A DNA stretch of 64,000 nt from an uncultured Arthrobacter sp. (GCF_947493765.1 NZ_CANLSZ010000007.1:62001-126000), one strand, 5' to 3'; positions 50,740 to 60,301 are shown, counted from the first letter of the stretch. Made by a program: numbers and translations. Notes: generated by a model from the sequence alone, not told the origin.

Positions 50740-52233
50740 ATGACAACGCCGACCACCAGCACCGCGCGGACCTCGCAGCACGCGCTCGACACGATCGCCA
50801 GGGTCAGCACGGGCCTGTTCATCGACGGCGAGTGGACCGAAGCGGCCTCCGGCAAACGGTTCGACGTCGTCAACCCCGCCACCGAGGAGGTCATCGCCAG
50901 CGTGGCCGACGGCGGTCCGGACGATGCGCAGCGCGCCATCGAGACCGCCGGACGCGTGCAGAAGGAGTGGGCCAGGACGTCGCCCCGGGAGCGCAGCGAG
51001 ATCCTGCGCCGCGCCTACGATCTGACCATGGCCCGCCAGGACGAGGTGGCCCTCATCATGACCACCGAGATGGGCAAACCCTTCGCGGAGGCCCGGGGCG
51101 AGGTCGCCTACGCGGCCGAGTTCCTCCGCTGGTTCTCGGAGGAGGCGGTGCGGATCGGCGGCGACCTCACCAGCACGGGCGACGGGAGGAACCGGATCCT
51201 CGTCTCCAAGGAACCCGTGGGCCCGTGCGTGCTGGTCACGCCATGGAACTTCCCGCTGGCGATGGGCACCCGCAAGATCGGTCCGGCGATCGCAGCCGGC
51301 TGCACCATGGTGTTCAAGCCGGCCAATCTCACCCCGCTGTCCTCCCTCGCGCTCGTGGACATCCTCGTCGAGGCGGGCCTGCCCAGGGGAGTGCTCAACG
51401 TCGTCTGCACCACCAAAGCGTCGGACGTGGTGACGCCCTGGATGGCCAGCGGAATCGCCCGCAAGGTCAGCTTCACCGGTTCCACCGAGGTGGGCGTCCT
51501 GCTCCTGAAGCAGGCAGCGCAGCACGTGATGCGGTCGTCGATGGAACTCGGCGGAAACGCTCCGTTCATCGTGTTCGAGGACGCGGACCTCGACCGCGCG
51601 GTGGACGGCGCCGTGGCCGCCAAGATGCGCAACATGGGCGAGGCCTGCACCGCGGCCAACCGATTGTTCGTCCAGCGTCCGGTCGCCGACGACTTCGCCC
51701 GGCGGCTCGCCGCACGCCTGGGCGCCCTGTCGGTGGGCGACGGCGCCGAATCCGGGACCGACGTCGGCCCCCTGGTGGAGGAGAAGGCGCTCACGAAGGT
51801 GCAGGAGTTGGTGGACGACGCGGTATCCAGGGGCGCCGACGTCGTGTGCGGCGGCTCTCGGCCCGAGCGCCCGGGCTACTTCTACACGCCCACGGTGCTG
51901 TCCGGTGTTCACCCGGACTCCGACCTGATGAGCCAGGAGATCTTCGGGCCGGTGGCACCGGTGGTGCCCTTCGACACCGAGGACGACGTCGTCCGGCTGG
52001 CCAACGACACCCCGTGGGGGCTGGTGGGCTACCTCTTCACGCAGGACGTGGACCGCGGCTTCCGCGTGGGCGATGCGCTCGAGGTGGGCATGGTGGGGCT
52101 CAACACCGGCATCGTCTCCAACCCCGCGGCGCCCTTCGGAGGGGTCAAGGCCTCCGGGCTGGGCCGTGAGGGCGGACGCGTGGGCATCGAGGAATTCCTC
52201 GAGACCAAGTACATGGCCATGCCGCGCAGCTGA
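50740..52233 (+). CDS. NAD(P)-dependent aldehyde dehydrogenase (succinate-/aspartate-semialdehyde type)
   Basis: A 497-residue aldehyde dehydrogenase. VTPWNFPLAMGTRKIGPAIA binds cofactor, SFTGSTEVG closes the Rossmann part, MELGGNAPFIVFEDADLD has the general-base Glu, and NMGEACTAANRLFV the catalytic Cys. EIFGPVAPVVPF and FGGVKASGLGREG complete the SSADH pattern. It begins one base after the FAD oxidase stop, at ATG 50740. In an ectoine pathway it would be the DoeC step (aspartate semialdehyde to aspartate); succinate semialdehyde is the other natural reading. Confidence 0.92.
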   Translation: MTTPTTSTARTSQHALDTIARVSTGLFIDGEWTEAASGKRFDVVNPATEEVIASVADGGPDDAQRAIETAGRVQKEWARTSPRERSEILRRAYDLTMARQDEVALIMTTEMGKPFAEARGEVAYAAEFLRWFSEEAVRIGGDLTSTGDGRNRILVSKEPVGPCVLVTPWNFPLAMGTRKIGPAIAAGCTMVFKPANLTPLSSLALVDILVEAGLPRGVLNVVCTTKASDVVTPWMASGIARKVSFTGSTEVGVLLLKQAAQHVMRSSMELGGNAPFIVFEDADLDRAVDGAVAAKMRNMGEACTAANRLFVQRPVADDFARRLAARLGALSVGDGAESGTDVGPLVEEKALTKVQELVDDAVSRGADVVCGGSRPERPGYFYTPTVLSGVHPDSDLMSQEIFGPVAPVVPFDTEDDVVRLANDTPWGLVGYLFTQDVDRGFRVGDALEVGMVGLNTGIVSNPAAPFGGVKASGLGREGGRVGIEEFLETKYMAMPRS

Positions 52234-52303
52234 GTGCCGTGCGGCGGAACACCGAGATGGACCTCACCTCCTGACGAGAACCACACAATCGAAGGACGAA
52301 CCA

Positions 52304-53761
52304 ATGACGACCAGTCCCCAGCCCGTGGAGCAGACTCAGCCCGAACCCCTCGCCGCCCCCGGCGAGGAACCCTGTACCGAGGAGGGCAAACGGTCACTCC
52401 ACCGGTCCATCCTCGGTTCCGCCCTCGGTAACGCCGTCGAGTGGTTCGACTACGGGGTGTACGGCTACCTCACCATCTACATGGCCACCAACTTCTTCGG
52501 CTCCACGGAGGGCGACGGCGGCCTCGGCGTCACCCTCACCCTCGCTACCCTCGCGCTGTCCTTCCTGGTGAGGCCGCTGGGCGGTCTCATCCTCGGACCG
52601 CTCGGTGACAGGGTGGGCCGGCAGAAGGTCATGGTGCTCACCGTGACCATGATGACGCTGGCCACGGGCGCCATCGGTCTGCTGCCGACGCTGGCCACCG
52701 CAGGCCTGTTGGCCCCGGCGCTGCTGCTGGTCTGCCGGCTGGTGCAGGGCTTCTCGGCAGGTGGCGAGTACGGGGGTGCTGCCGTGTACATGGCAGAGTG
52801 CGCTCCGGACCGGCGCCGCGGATTCTTCGGATCGTTCCTGGAGTTCGGTACCACGGTGGGCTTCATCCTGGCGGCAGTGGTCTGCACATCGCTGATCACC
52901 ATCGTGGGGGACCAGGGCATGGAGGACGGCTGGTGGCGTCTGCCGTTCCTGCTGACCATCCCGCTCGGTCTCACCGCGCTGTGGATCAGGACCCGGCTGG
53001 CCGAGGCGCCGGTGTTCTCCGAGGCCTCGGAGAGCCGTGAGACCGCCAAGCCGCCCATCCGCAACGTGCTGAGGAACAACTGGCGCCAGCTCCTGGTCCT
53101 GGCCGGTTTCGTGGTGCTCCTCAACGTGGCGTTCTACCTGATCCTCGGGTACATGCCGACCTACATGAGCAGTCAGCTCGGTCACAGTCCGGCGCAGGGC
53201 AACTGGATGCTGGTGGCCATCATGGCGCTGATGCTCGTGGCGATCCCGTTCGCCGGGAGGTTGTCCGACCGCGTGGGACGCAAGCCGCTGCTGCTCGTGG
53301 CGGCCGGTGGGTACACGCTGTTGTCGGTGCCCGCGATCATGCTGCTGGGCATGCCGAGCCTGATCCTGCAGTTCGTGGGCCTGGCCGTGCTCGGTCTGCT
53401 CCTGGTGATCCTGGTGTCGTCGGTCTCCTCGACGCTTCCGGCGCTGTTCCCCACGGCGGTGCGGTACACGGGTTTCGCGATCGGCTACAACTTCTCCACC
53501 GCGTTCTTCGCCGGGCCGTCGCAGACGGTGGCCAACCAGCTGATCGAGACCACCGGGAACCAGCTGGTACCCGGGTGGTACATGGCCATCGCCGGGTTGA
53601 TCGGCCTCGTGAGCGTGCTGTGCATGCGGGAGACCGCCCAGGCAACGCTGCGCGGCGAGGAGCTTCCGGGCCTGCCCGAGTCCGTCGGCCTCCCGAAGCC
53701 CGGCTATGTGGAGGCGAACCGCGCGGACGCCGCGGAGCGCCGTGCGAGCTTCGCGAGCTGA
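52304..53761 (+). CDS. MFS transporter, proline/betaine (ProP)-like metabolite:H+ symporter
   Basis: A 485-residue, 12-helix symporter of the MHS family. ALGNAVEWFDYGVYGYLTIYMA is its signature first helix, GDRVGRQKVMVLTVTMM motif A, and RLVQGFSAGGEYGGAAVYMAE the core of helix 5. LSDRVGRKPLL in the second half repeats motif A. GAAGGA precedes ATG 52304, 70 bases behind the dehydrogenase. ProP-type carriers take up proline, betaine and ectoine, which fits the suggested pathway. A strong terminator follows. Confidence 0.9.
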   Translation: MTTSPQPVEQTQPEPLAAPGEEPCTEEGKRSLHRSILGSALGNAVEWFDYGVYGYLTIYMATNFFGSTEGDGGLGVTLTLATLALSFLVRPLGGLILGPLGDRVGRQKVMVLTVTMMTLATGAIGLLPTLATAGLLAPALLLVCRLVQGFSAGGEYGGAAVYMAECAPDRRRGFFGSFLEFGTTVGFILAAVVCTSLITIVGDQGMEDGWWRLPFLLTIPLGLTALWIRTRLAEAPVFSEASESRETAKPPIRNVLRNNWRQLLVLAGFVVLLNVAFYLILGYMPTYMSSQLGHSPAQGNWMLVAIMALMLVAIPFAGRLSDRVGRKPLLLVAAGGYTLLSVPAIMLLGMPSLILQFVGLAVLGLLLVILVSSVSSTLPALFPTAVRYTGFAIGYNFSTAFFAGPSQTVANQLIETTGNQLVPGWYMAIAGLIGLVSVLCMRETAQATLRGEELPGLPESVGLPKPGYVEANRADAAERRASFAS

Positions 53762-53812
53762 GTCTCCCGAGCGGAGCTGCTGGGCCGGCTGACCGCCGAG
53801 CCCGCAGGTGGG

Positions 53813-53847
53813 GGCGGCCGCCTGGCTCGGGCGGCCGCCTTCCTTTG
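53813..53847 (+). terminator. Intrinsic terminator of the MFS gene
   Basis: GGCGGCCGCC (53813-53822) and an identical, self-complementary copy (53830-53839) form a 10-bp stem around a 7-base loop; TTCCTTTG follows. It is the end of the operon that starts at 46315. Confidence 0.7.
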
Positions 53848-53879
53848 TCATGTAGTCGAGATAGGCCGGGATCGTTCTG

Positions 53880-54012
53880 CTGGGCGGCTAGGGCTGGGGT
53901 CGAGGTGGGCGGTTGGCGCGTTCAGATCCGGGGTCTTTGCCGGTCGTGTCCTGCCGTAGGCCGGCGTGTCGTGCCGCGACACGGTGTCGCGACGCCGAAA
54001 GCCCCCGGACCA
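53880..54012 (+). repeat. Dispersed intergenic repeat, copy C
   Basis: Aligned with 40218-40350; the first 55 bases are identical, including the string CTGGGCGGCTAG that ends the amidase gene at copy B. The hairpin CGTGTCG-TGCCG-CGACACG is at 53965-53983. Beyond 54012 the two copies lose similarity. Confidence 0.88.
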
Positions 54013-54071
54013 GTACAGAACCGGCCGCACCGACGACCCCGTGGACGGCACCGACGACGCCGAGCTGAGCC

Positions 54072-54971
54072 CTACCCCCGCCGGATGCTCGCCAACTGGT
54101 AGCGCTCCTGCCGGATCCGGGCATGCAGCCACGAGCTGACGTTCTCCACCTCGGCGGTCCGGCGCAGCTCGGCGATGAAGGTGTTGAAATCCTGCAGCGA
54201 GGTGAACGGCACGGTGGCAATGAGGTCGTAGCGGCCGATGGTCCGGGCCATGAACTCCAGCCCCCGCCGCCCGGAGATCCGGTGGACGGCCTCGACCCCC
54301 TCGCCGCCCAGATTGAGCCCCAGGCCGAACACGAGGCTCCCCGCGGAATCCGAGCGTTGCCCAAGGGCCCCGATGCGCATGACGCCGGAGGCGAGGAGCC
54401 GGCGCACGCGGGCACGGACGGCGGTGATGGACAGGCCTGCACTCGCCGCCAGTGCCGCATAGGTTGCGCGGCCGTCGTGCTGGAGCATCTCGATGATGGT
54501 CGAGTCCGACGCGTCGAGGTCCGCGTACGGTCCTTCCGGCTCGGCACCGAGGAAGAAGCTGTTGAGCACCTGCTGATAGATGAGATACCGGACATCCGAC
54601 ACCCCCTCGATGGACCTGATGCGCCGGAGGACACCCTGCAGATCGCCCAGGGTCCTCGTGTGCACCTCCACGATGAGCTGCTCCGGCCCCACGATCTCGG
54701 AGATGAAGACGGCAGGCAGCTGCTCGGCGATGACATCGACCACCCGCTCGAGGTCTCCTGAGAGTTTCACCGCGAGGTGCGCCATCACGTTCAGCCCCAG
54801 CAGTCGGGGATGCACGGCCGCGACGATGCGCAATTCGTCCGACTCCAGCATCGGGGTCAGCCGGGCAGCGATGGACGCCCGCGTGGTTCCGAGCATCCGG
54901 GCCAGTTCCGTGAACGAGAGGCGCCCGTCCTTCCGCAGCAGGACGAGAGCCCCCTCCGTGATCGGATCCAT
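54072..54971 (-). CDS. Lrp/AsnC-family regulator with two tandem modules
   Basis: A 299-residue regulator carrying two Lrp modules. The first helix-turn-helix is LSFTELARMLGTTRASIAARL and its RAM domain follows (FISEIVGPEQLIVEV); the second helix-turn-helix is ATYAALAASAGLSITAVRARVRRL with a second RAM domain (FMARTIGRYDLIATV). Such double-headed proteins occur in actinobacteria. ATG 54971 fits the family start, and an earlier GTG at 55013 is possible. It is divergent from the amino-acid ABC transporter and is likely its regulator. Confidence 0.9.
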   Translation of the reverse strand: MDPITEGALVLLRKDGRLSFTELARMLGTTRASIAARLTPMLESDELRIVAAVHPRLLGLNVMAHLAVKLSGDLERVVDVIAEQLPAVFISEIVGPEQLIVEVHTRTLGDLQGVLRRIRSIEGVSDVRYLIYQQVLNSFFLGAEPEGPYADLDASDSTIIEMLQHDGRATYAALAASAGLSITAVRARVRRLLASGVMRIGALGQRSDSAGSLVFGLGLNLGGEGVEAVHRISGRRGLEFMARTIGRYDLIATVPFTSLQDFNTFIAELRRTAEVENVSSWLHARIRQERYQLASIRRG

Positions 54972-55038
54972 GAAACCTACATCCCTCGTGAAGTACCGTT
55001 TTTCAGCTTGCACAGCACTTTAGGTGCCTTACGACAAA

Positions 55039-55071
55039 TTATGCATAACTCGACAGTACGAAAGTACTGTC
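55039..55071. promoter_or_regulatory. Palindromes between the Lrp gene and the ABC importer
   Basis: TTATGCATAA (55039-55048) is a perfect 10-base palindrome, and GACAGTAC-GAAA-GTACTGTC (55052-55071) is an 8-base perfect inverted repeat. Both lie in an AT-richer stretch, the usual setting of Lrp-type binding sites, and may bind the adjacent double Lrp. Confidence 0.55.
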
Positions 55072-55172
55072 CGGGTGCAATTATGACGCACATACGGTTG
55101 ACGCAGGTCGATTGCGACTCCAGACTTTCATCACGACGCCAGGCGGCGATCGTTCGACCTGATGGAGTGAGC

Positions 55173-56012
55173 ATGAAGAAGTTAGCAACGACCTGCACCG
55201 TCGCCGTCCTGGCTCTGATCCTGAGCGGCTGCGGCGGCTCGGAGGAGAGCAGCAGCTCCAGCAGCTCGGCAGGGCCGGAAGGTCTGGTGAACGAGGGCAA
55301 GCTCACCGCCTGCATCGATCCCGAGTACGCACCGCTGGAGTACTACGAGAACGGCTCCGACGGCGAGATCGTGGGCTTCGACGCCGACGGCATCCGTGCG
55401 CTCGCGGAGCACTGGGGCGTCGAGGCGAACATGAACGTGACCTCGTTCGACGGGCTCATGCCACAGCTCCAGTCCGGATCGTGCGACATGATCTACGGCG
55501 GTCTCTACATGTCCGAGGAACGTCTGGCGATCGCCGATGCCAGCCCGGTCATGAACGCCGGTCCCACCATCCTGACCACTCCTGACGAGGCGGCGGGCCT
55601 CACCGAGGCCGCTGACCTGTGCGGGCTCACCGTGGCCGCGCAGGCAGCGTCCGCGAACGCCATCTCCATCAACGAGGTCTCCGAGACATGCGTTTCCGAC
55701 GGTATGGATGCGATCAAGGTCGACGAGTACCCGAAGACCGCGGAGACCGTCCTCGCCGTGCTGAACGGGAAGGCCGACGCCCTTGTGGAGACCAACGTGG
55801 CGGCCGCCTACATGGTCACGCAGAACGAGGGGAAGCTGGCGGAGGCGGGCGACATCTTTGAACTCGACACCACCTTCGGGGTCTTCAGTCGCAAGGACGA
55901 TCCCATCTCCCCGGCGATCGCCGAGGGCCTGAAGGCTCTCCAGGCCGACGGCACCATGGCGGAGATCGCGGAGAAGTACAACCTCGATCCCTCGATCACC
56001 GACGTCGACTAA
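55173..56012 (+). CDS. Amino-acid ABC importer, solute-binding lipoprotein
   Basis: A 279-residue lipoprotein. The signal peptide ends at the lipobox LSGC (Cys20). A Ser-rich linker follows, then a type II (SBP_bac_3) domain: LTACIDPEYAPLEYYENGS, IVGFDADGIRALAEHWG, FDGLMPQLQSGSCDMIYGGL. EYPKTAETVLAVLNGKADALVE is the second-lobe region. The ligand is a polar amino acid or a close relative. TGGAG six bases before ATG 55173 supports the start; it precedes the permease and ATPase. Confidence 0.9.
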   Translation: MKKLATTCTVAVLALILSGCGGSEESSSSSSSAGPEGLVNEGKLTACIDPEYAPLEYYENGSDGEIVGFDADGIRALAEHWGVEANMNVTSFDGLMPQLQSGSCDMIYGGLYMSEERLAIADASPVMNAGPTILTTPDEAAGLTEAADLCGLTVAAQAASANAISINEVSETCVSDGMDAIKVDEYPKTAETVLAVLNGKADALVETNVAAAYMVTQNEGKLAEAGDIFELDTTFGVFSRKDDPISPAIAEGLKALQADGTMAEIAEKYNLDPSITDVD

Positions 56013-56044
56013 CCACGCCCCCCACACCTTGAGAGGGGGCCCGC

Positions 56045-56776
56045 ATGGGCTTCGATTTCGACATCTTCTTCGAGCAGCTCTTCAGTTCCAGCTATCTGAA
56101 GGGCGCGCTGCTGTCCATCGGCGTCGCGGTGGTCTCGCTCGTCATCGCGACGGCGATCGGCTTCGTCGTCGCGCTCGGCAGGGTGGGGAAGTCCCAGTTC
56201 GGCCGGGTCCCGGCCGGTGCGTACGTCTGGTTCTTCCGGGCCATCCCCGCCCTGCTGGTGCTTCTCATCATGTGGAATGCGCTGCCGCAGATCCTGCCGA
56301 GCCTCCGGTCGGACTGGTACTCGCCCTTCGTGGCGGCATCGATCGGCCTCGGGCTGGTCGAGGCCGCGTTCATGGCCGAGATCATCCGGTCGGCGCTGCT
56401 CAGCGTGGATGACGGCCAGCCGCTCGCGGGCCGGGCCCTGGGCATGAAGCCGGCCACGGTGATGCTGAAGGTCACCATCCCGCAGGCCATCCGCATCGCG
56501 CTGCCTCCCACGACGAACGAGTTCATCGGTCTGATCAAGTACTCCTCGCTGGCGTCCGTGATCTCCCTCCGGGAGCTGCTGACGACGGCGCAGGTGGGCG
56601 TCAACATCACCTTCCGCTATGCCGAGTACTACTCGGTGGCCATCATCTACTACCTCGTGATCGTCAGCGTGATCACCGTCTTCCAGACGATGATCGAGCG
56701 CCGCTTCGCGTGGATCTCGGTCAAGCCGACCAAGAAGCGCAAAGCCGAATCCGTCCCTGCAGGAGGTCTCGCATGA
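56045..56776 (+). CDS. Amino-acid ABC importer permease (HisM family)
   Basis: A 243-residue permease with about five helices. [17 protein letters not shown] and [35 protein letters not shown] (residues around 110-145) form the EAA loop that contacts the ATPase. AGAGGGGG precedes ATG 56045. Its 3' end overlaps the ATPase start (ATGA). Only one permease gene is present in the set, so it must work as a homodimer. Confidence 0.9.
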   Translation: MGFDFDIFFEQLFSSSYLKGALLSIGVAVVSLVIATAIGFVVALGRVGKSQFGRVPAGAYVWFFRAIPALLVLLIMWNALPQILPSLRSDWYSPFVAASIGLGLVEAAFMAEIIRSALLSVDDGQPLAGRALGMKPATVMLKVTIPQAIRIALPPTTNEFIGLIKYSSLASVISLRELLTTAQVGVNITFRYAEYYSVAIIYYLVIVSVITVFQTMIERRFAWISVKPTKKRKAESVPAGGLA

Positions 56777-57552
56777 GCCACGCCAGTGTTGCCCCCGTCC
56801 AGGACCTGACCCTCCAGGTCAAGGATCTGCACAAGGCGTACGGCGGCAACGAGGTGCTCAAGGGCGTCGAGTTCCAGATCGCCAAGGGGCAGGTCAAGGC
56901 GGTCCTCGGTCCGTCCGGATCCGGGAAGTCGACCATGCTCCGGCTGATGGCCCTCCTCGAGCCGTCCGACAGGGGCGACATCCTGCTGCACGGTGAGCGG
57001 ATCGGTGTGAACGACGGCGGCCGCCACCTCCCGGAGCGGACCCTGGCCGTGCAGCGCAGGGACATCGGGATGGTGTTCCAGAAGTTCAATCTCTTCCCGC
57101 ACCTCTCCGCCGTCCGGAACGTGGCCCTCGCCCTGACGGCCGTGCAGCAGGTCAAGCGACACACGGCCCTCGAGCGGGCCCACGAGATGCTGGAGCGCGT
57201 GGGCCTGTCCGAGCGCGCCGACCACTTCCCGTCGGAACTCAGTGGCGGGCAGCAGCAACGCGTGGCCATCGCCCGGGCCCTCGTCCTCGACCCGGACGTG
57301 ATGCTGTTCGACGAACCCACGTCGGCGCTCGATCCGGAGCTCGTGGGCGAAGTGCTCGACGTCATGGAGGGGCTCGCGAGGGGCGGCATGACCATGATCG
57401 TCGTCACCCACGAGGTCCGGTTCGCCCGACGCGTGGCCGATGAGGTGACGCTCTTCGACAACGGCGTGATCGTGGAGCAGGCCCCTCCGGAGGACTTCTT
57501 CGACCGCCCGCAGCACGAACGGACCCGGCGCTTCCTCAGCCACGTCCACTAG
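56773..57552 (+). CDS. Amino-acid ABC importer ATPase
   Basis: A 259-residue ATPase of the HisP/GlnQ family. Walker [11 protein letters not shown]-loop region [15 protein letters not shown], signature LSGGQQQRV, Walker [16 protein letters not shown] and switch His in [14 protein letters not shown] sits six bases before ATG 56773. With the lipoprotein and permease genes it completes an importer. Confidence 0.92.
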   Translation: MSHASVAPVQDLTLQVKDLHKAYGGNEVLKGVEFQIAKGQVKAVLGPSGSGKSTMLRLMALLEPSDRGDILLHGERIGVNDGGRHLPERTLAVQRRDIGMVFQKFNLFPHLSAVRNVALALTAVQQVKRHTALERAHEMLERVGLSERADHFPSELSGGQQQRVAIARALVLDPDVMLFDEPTSALDPELVGEVLDVMEGLARGGMTMIVVTHEVRFARRVADEVTLFDNGVIVEQAPPEDFFDRPQHERTRRFLSHVH

Positions 57553-57612
57553 CCCGGACCGCTCCCTGTAACTGCTCCAGAGAACTGCTTGACGAACCCC
57601 CAGGAGGTGACG

Positions 57613-58587
57613 ATGTCCACCCACGCGCAGGTACGCCCCATCAGGATCGCCGTGTGTTCCGATCTGGCCGATCTGGACGTCCGCACGGTCTTCGGCGCCC
57701 TCGAGTCCGCGGGCCATTCGGTCACCCTGCTCCAGGGCAGCGACTCGGAGGCCATCGTCGCGGATGCGGTCGATGCCGATGCCCTCATGCTGGGCTACGG
57801 CAGCCTCGACGACGACGCGTTCGCCCGCCTCCCGGCGCTGCGCATGGTGGCCCTGGCGTCCATGGGCTTCGACAACGTCGACGTCGAGGCTGCCCACCGG
57901 CGTGGGGTCGCGGTGTCGAACATCGTCGGGGCGGCGACCGAGGAGGTGGCGCTCCATGCCCTCGCCCTCATCCTCGACGCGCTCAGGGGCATCTCCGCCC
58001 ACGACCGCGCAGTCAGGGCGGGCGGCTGGGACCTCGCGGCGGTCCCGCTGCCGCGGCGGGGGAGCGGGCTGACCCTCGGCATCATCGGTCTCGGGCGGAT
58101 CGGCCTGGCCCTCGCGGAGCAGGCCGCCCCGATCTTCGGCCGCATCATCGGGTACGACCCGGTCCCGTGTGAGCGCAGCGGTGTTGAGCAGGTGTCCCTC
58201 GAGGTCGCCCTCCGTGAGGCCGATGTGATCTCGCTCCACCTTCCGCTGACCGAGGAGACCACCGGGTTCCTGGACGCCGGGCGGCTGGGTGAGCTGAGAC
58301 GCGGAGCGGTGATCGTCAACGTCAGCCGCGGCGGTCTCATCGACGCGGCCGCCCTCCGGGACGCGCTCGACGACGGCAGGATCGGGGCCGCCGGGCTGGA
58401 CGTCCTCGACGAGGAACCACCGCCGCAGGACCACGCCCTCATGAACCACCCGCGCGTCACGCTCACACCGCACGCGGCCTTCCTGTCCGACGCCGCGCTC
58501 GCCGACTACGTGCGGCTGCAGGCCGACAACGTCCTCACCTGGGCCAGGACCGGCAGACCGCTCACCCCGGTCCCGACCGACTCCTGA
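57613..58587 (+). CDS. CtBP-like D-2-hydroxyacid dehydrogenase
   Basis: A 324-residue NAD-binding dehydrogenase. GIIGLGRIGLALAEQ is the dinucleotide loop, VNVSRGGLIDAAALRDAL carries Arg, the Glu is in LDVLDEEPPP, and LTPHAAFLSD contains the catalytic His. GGAGGTGACG precedes ATG 57613. It may reduce an oxoacid made from the imported amino acid, or oxidise a hydroxyacid. The substrate cannot be seen from sequence. Confidence 0.88.
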   Translation: MSTHAQVRPIRIAVCSDLADLDVRTVFGALESAGHSVTLLQGSDSEAIVADAVDADALMLGYGSLDDDAFARLPALRMVALASMGFDNVDVEAAHRRGVAVSNIVGAATEEVALHALALILDALRGISAHDRAVRAGGWDLAAVPLPRRGSGLTLGIIGLGRIGLALAEQAAPIFGRIIGYDPVPCERSGVEQVSLEVALREADVISLHLPLTEETTGFLDAGRLGELRRGAVIVNVSRGGLIDAAALRDALDDGRIGAAGLDVLDEEPPPQDHALMNHPRVTLTPHAAFLSDAALADYVRLQADNVLTWARTGRPLTPVPTDS

Positions 58588-58624
58588 CCCCCTCGCCTCC
58601 CACCTTTCCCCACGGAGTACCCTC

Positions 58625-60301
58625 ATGCGCCGACTCGCACGCCCGCTCACCGCCAACCCCAGACCGGTCATCGTCACGGCCTCGGTCATCCACACCGTCG
58701 ACGACGACACCCCGACCGCCACCGCGATGCTCGTGGTGGACGGGCGGATCGCCCTGCTGGGCGACGTCGAGCACTGCCGCGCCGCTGCGGCGACCCTCTC
58801 CGGCCGCGAGGCGGAAGAGGTCGACTACGGTGACGCCACGATCGTGCCGGGCTTCATCGACGCCCACGCGCACCCCCTGATGTACGGGCAGCTCATGACG
58901 TGGGTGGACTGCGGGCCGGACAAGGCGTCGTCCATCCCCGAGATCGTGGAACTGCTCCGGACCGCCGCGGAATCCGCGCCCGCCGACCTCCCCGTCCGCG
59001 GCTACGGCTACGAGCAGCGCAATCTCCTCGAGGGCCGGCACCCCACCCGCCAGGAGCTCGATCAGGTCTCCACCGCCCGCGAGGTCTACCTCATGAACGC
59101 CAGCGGTCACGGGGGCGTCGTCAACACGCTGACGCTGACCCGCGCCGGAATCGACCGGGACACGCCCAACCCAGCCGGCGGGGAGTTCTTCCGCACCGAC
59201 GACGGCGATCTCACGGGTGAGCTCAGCGATGCCGCCTGCAACATCCTCACAGGCGTCCACGGCGTCGACGTCGGTCACCACGGCCCCAACTTCCACCTCG
59301 AGGACGAGCCCGCCGAGCATCTGCGCCAGCTCGAGGCCGCGCAGCAGAACTTCCTCGCCGGCGGCGTCACGGCCATCGGCGACTGCCAGGTCTCCCGCCG
59401 CGAGTTCGACATGTACCTGCGGCTGGCCGAGCGCGGGGAACTGAAGACCCGCATCTCCATGTACGTGCTGTCCCATCTGCTCGACGAGGTACTCGAACTC
59501 GGGATGCACGGCCCCTTCGGCAACGACGCCCTGAGCTTCGCCGGGATCAAGCTCTACGCCGACGGCACCCTCGGTGGCTGGACGGCGTACTTCCCCGACG
59601 GCTACGTGGGCGACCCCTGCCGCACCGGGCAGCTCTACCACTCGCCGGAGGACTACGACGCCCTGGTGCGGCGCGCCCACGCAGCCGGCCTGCAGACCGC
59701 CACCCACGCGCAGTCGCCGGACGCCATCGAGATGGTGGTCTCCACGATCGAGCGGGCGCTCCAGGACAGGCCCGACGCCGATGCCCGCCACCGGATCGAG
59801 CACTGCGGACTGCCGACCCCCGAGCAGATCAGCCGCATGGCCGCCGCCGGTATCAGGCCGGTCAACCAGCCCCAGCACTACTACAACTGGGGTGAGGGCG
59901 TCACGGACGCGATCGGCACCGTGGGGGAGCGCTTCAATCCGCTCGGCGAGTTCATCGCCGCGGGAGTGCCTGTGACCATCTCCTCGGACGCCCCCGTGGC
60001 GGAACCTGTCCCGCTCGAGGCCCTCCAGGTCTCCGTGACGCGCGAGACGAGGCGGGGCCACCGCCTCGGCGACGACGCGCTGCGCATCGACGTCGGGCAG
60101 GCCCTGCGGGCCCACACCATCAACGCGGCCGTCAGTCTCGGCCGGGAGGACGAGATCGGCTCCCTGTCGCCCGGTAAGCTCGCAGACTTCGCCGTCCTGG
60201 GTGAGGATCCCCTCACCGTGGCGGCCGCATCGATCGGCACCATCACCGTCCTGGCCACCTGGGTGGGCGGTCAGCAGAAGTACCGGAGGACACCAGCATG
60301 A
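58625..60301 (+). CDS. Amidohydrolase family protein (YtcJ type)
   Basis: A 558-residue metal-dependent amidohydrolase (amidohydrolase 3). FIDAHAHPLMYG carries the HxH pair, ATHAQSPDAIEMV and ARHRIEHCG metal/active-site histidines, and ISSDAPVAEPVPLEAL the Asp near the C-terminus. It overlaps the next gene by 4 bases (ATGA). It hydrolyses a C-N bond; no exact substrate is evident. Confidence 0.88.
   Translation: MRRLARPLTANPRPVIVTASVIHTVDDDTPTATAMLVVDGRIALLGDVEHCRAAAATLSGREAEEVDYGDATIVPGFIDAHAHPLMYGQLMTWVDCGPDKASSIPEIVELLRTAAESAPADLPVRGYGYEQRNLLEGRHPTRQELDQVSTAREVYLMNASGHGGVVNTLTLTRAGIDRDTPNPAGGEFFRTDDGDLTGELSDAACNILTGVHGVDVGHHGPNFHLEDEPAEHLRQLEAAQQNFLAGGVTAIGDCQVSRREFDMYLRLAERGELKTRISMYVLSHLLDEVLELGMHGPFGNDALSFAGIKLYADGTLGGWTAYFPDGYVGDPCRTGQLYHSPEDYDALVRRAHAAGLQTATHAQSPDAIEMVVSTIERALQDRPDADARHRIEHCGLPTPEQISRMAAAGIRPVNQPQHYYNWGEGVTDAIGTVGERFNPLGEFIAAGVPVTISSDAPVAEPVPLEALQVSVTRETRRGHRLGDDALRIDVGQALRAHTINAAVSLGREDEIGSLSPGKLADFAVLGEDPLTVAAASIGTITVLATWVGGQQKYRRTPA

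Larger units (their letters stand above)
53762..54071. other. Intergenic region between convergent genes, no gene
   Basis: Contents: a terminator (53813-53847) for the MFS gene, then a repeat copy (53880-54012), then 59 bases of unique sequence up to the end of the Lrp-type gene. The repeat reads open in several frames but shares them with its sister copies, so no protein is likely. Confidence 0.7.

Noticed and set aside
49104-50939. A 611-codon minus-strand frame
   Set aside because: Antisense to the FAD oxidase; no domain and no start context.
53880-54012. Insertion sequence remnant
   Set aside because: No transposase fragment or terminal inverted repeats with target duplications were seen; treated as a non-coding dispersed repeat.
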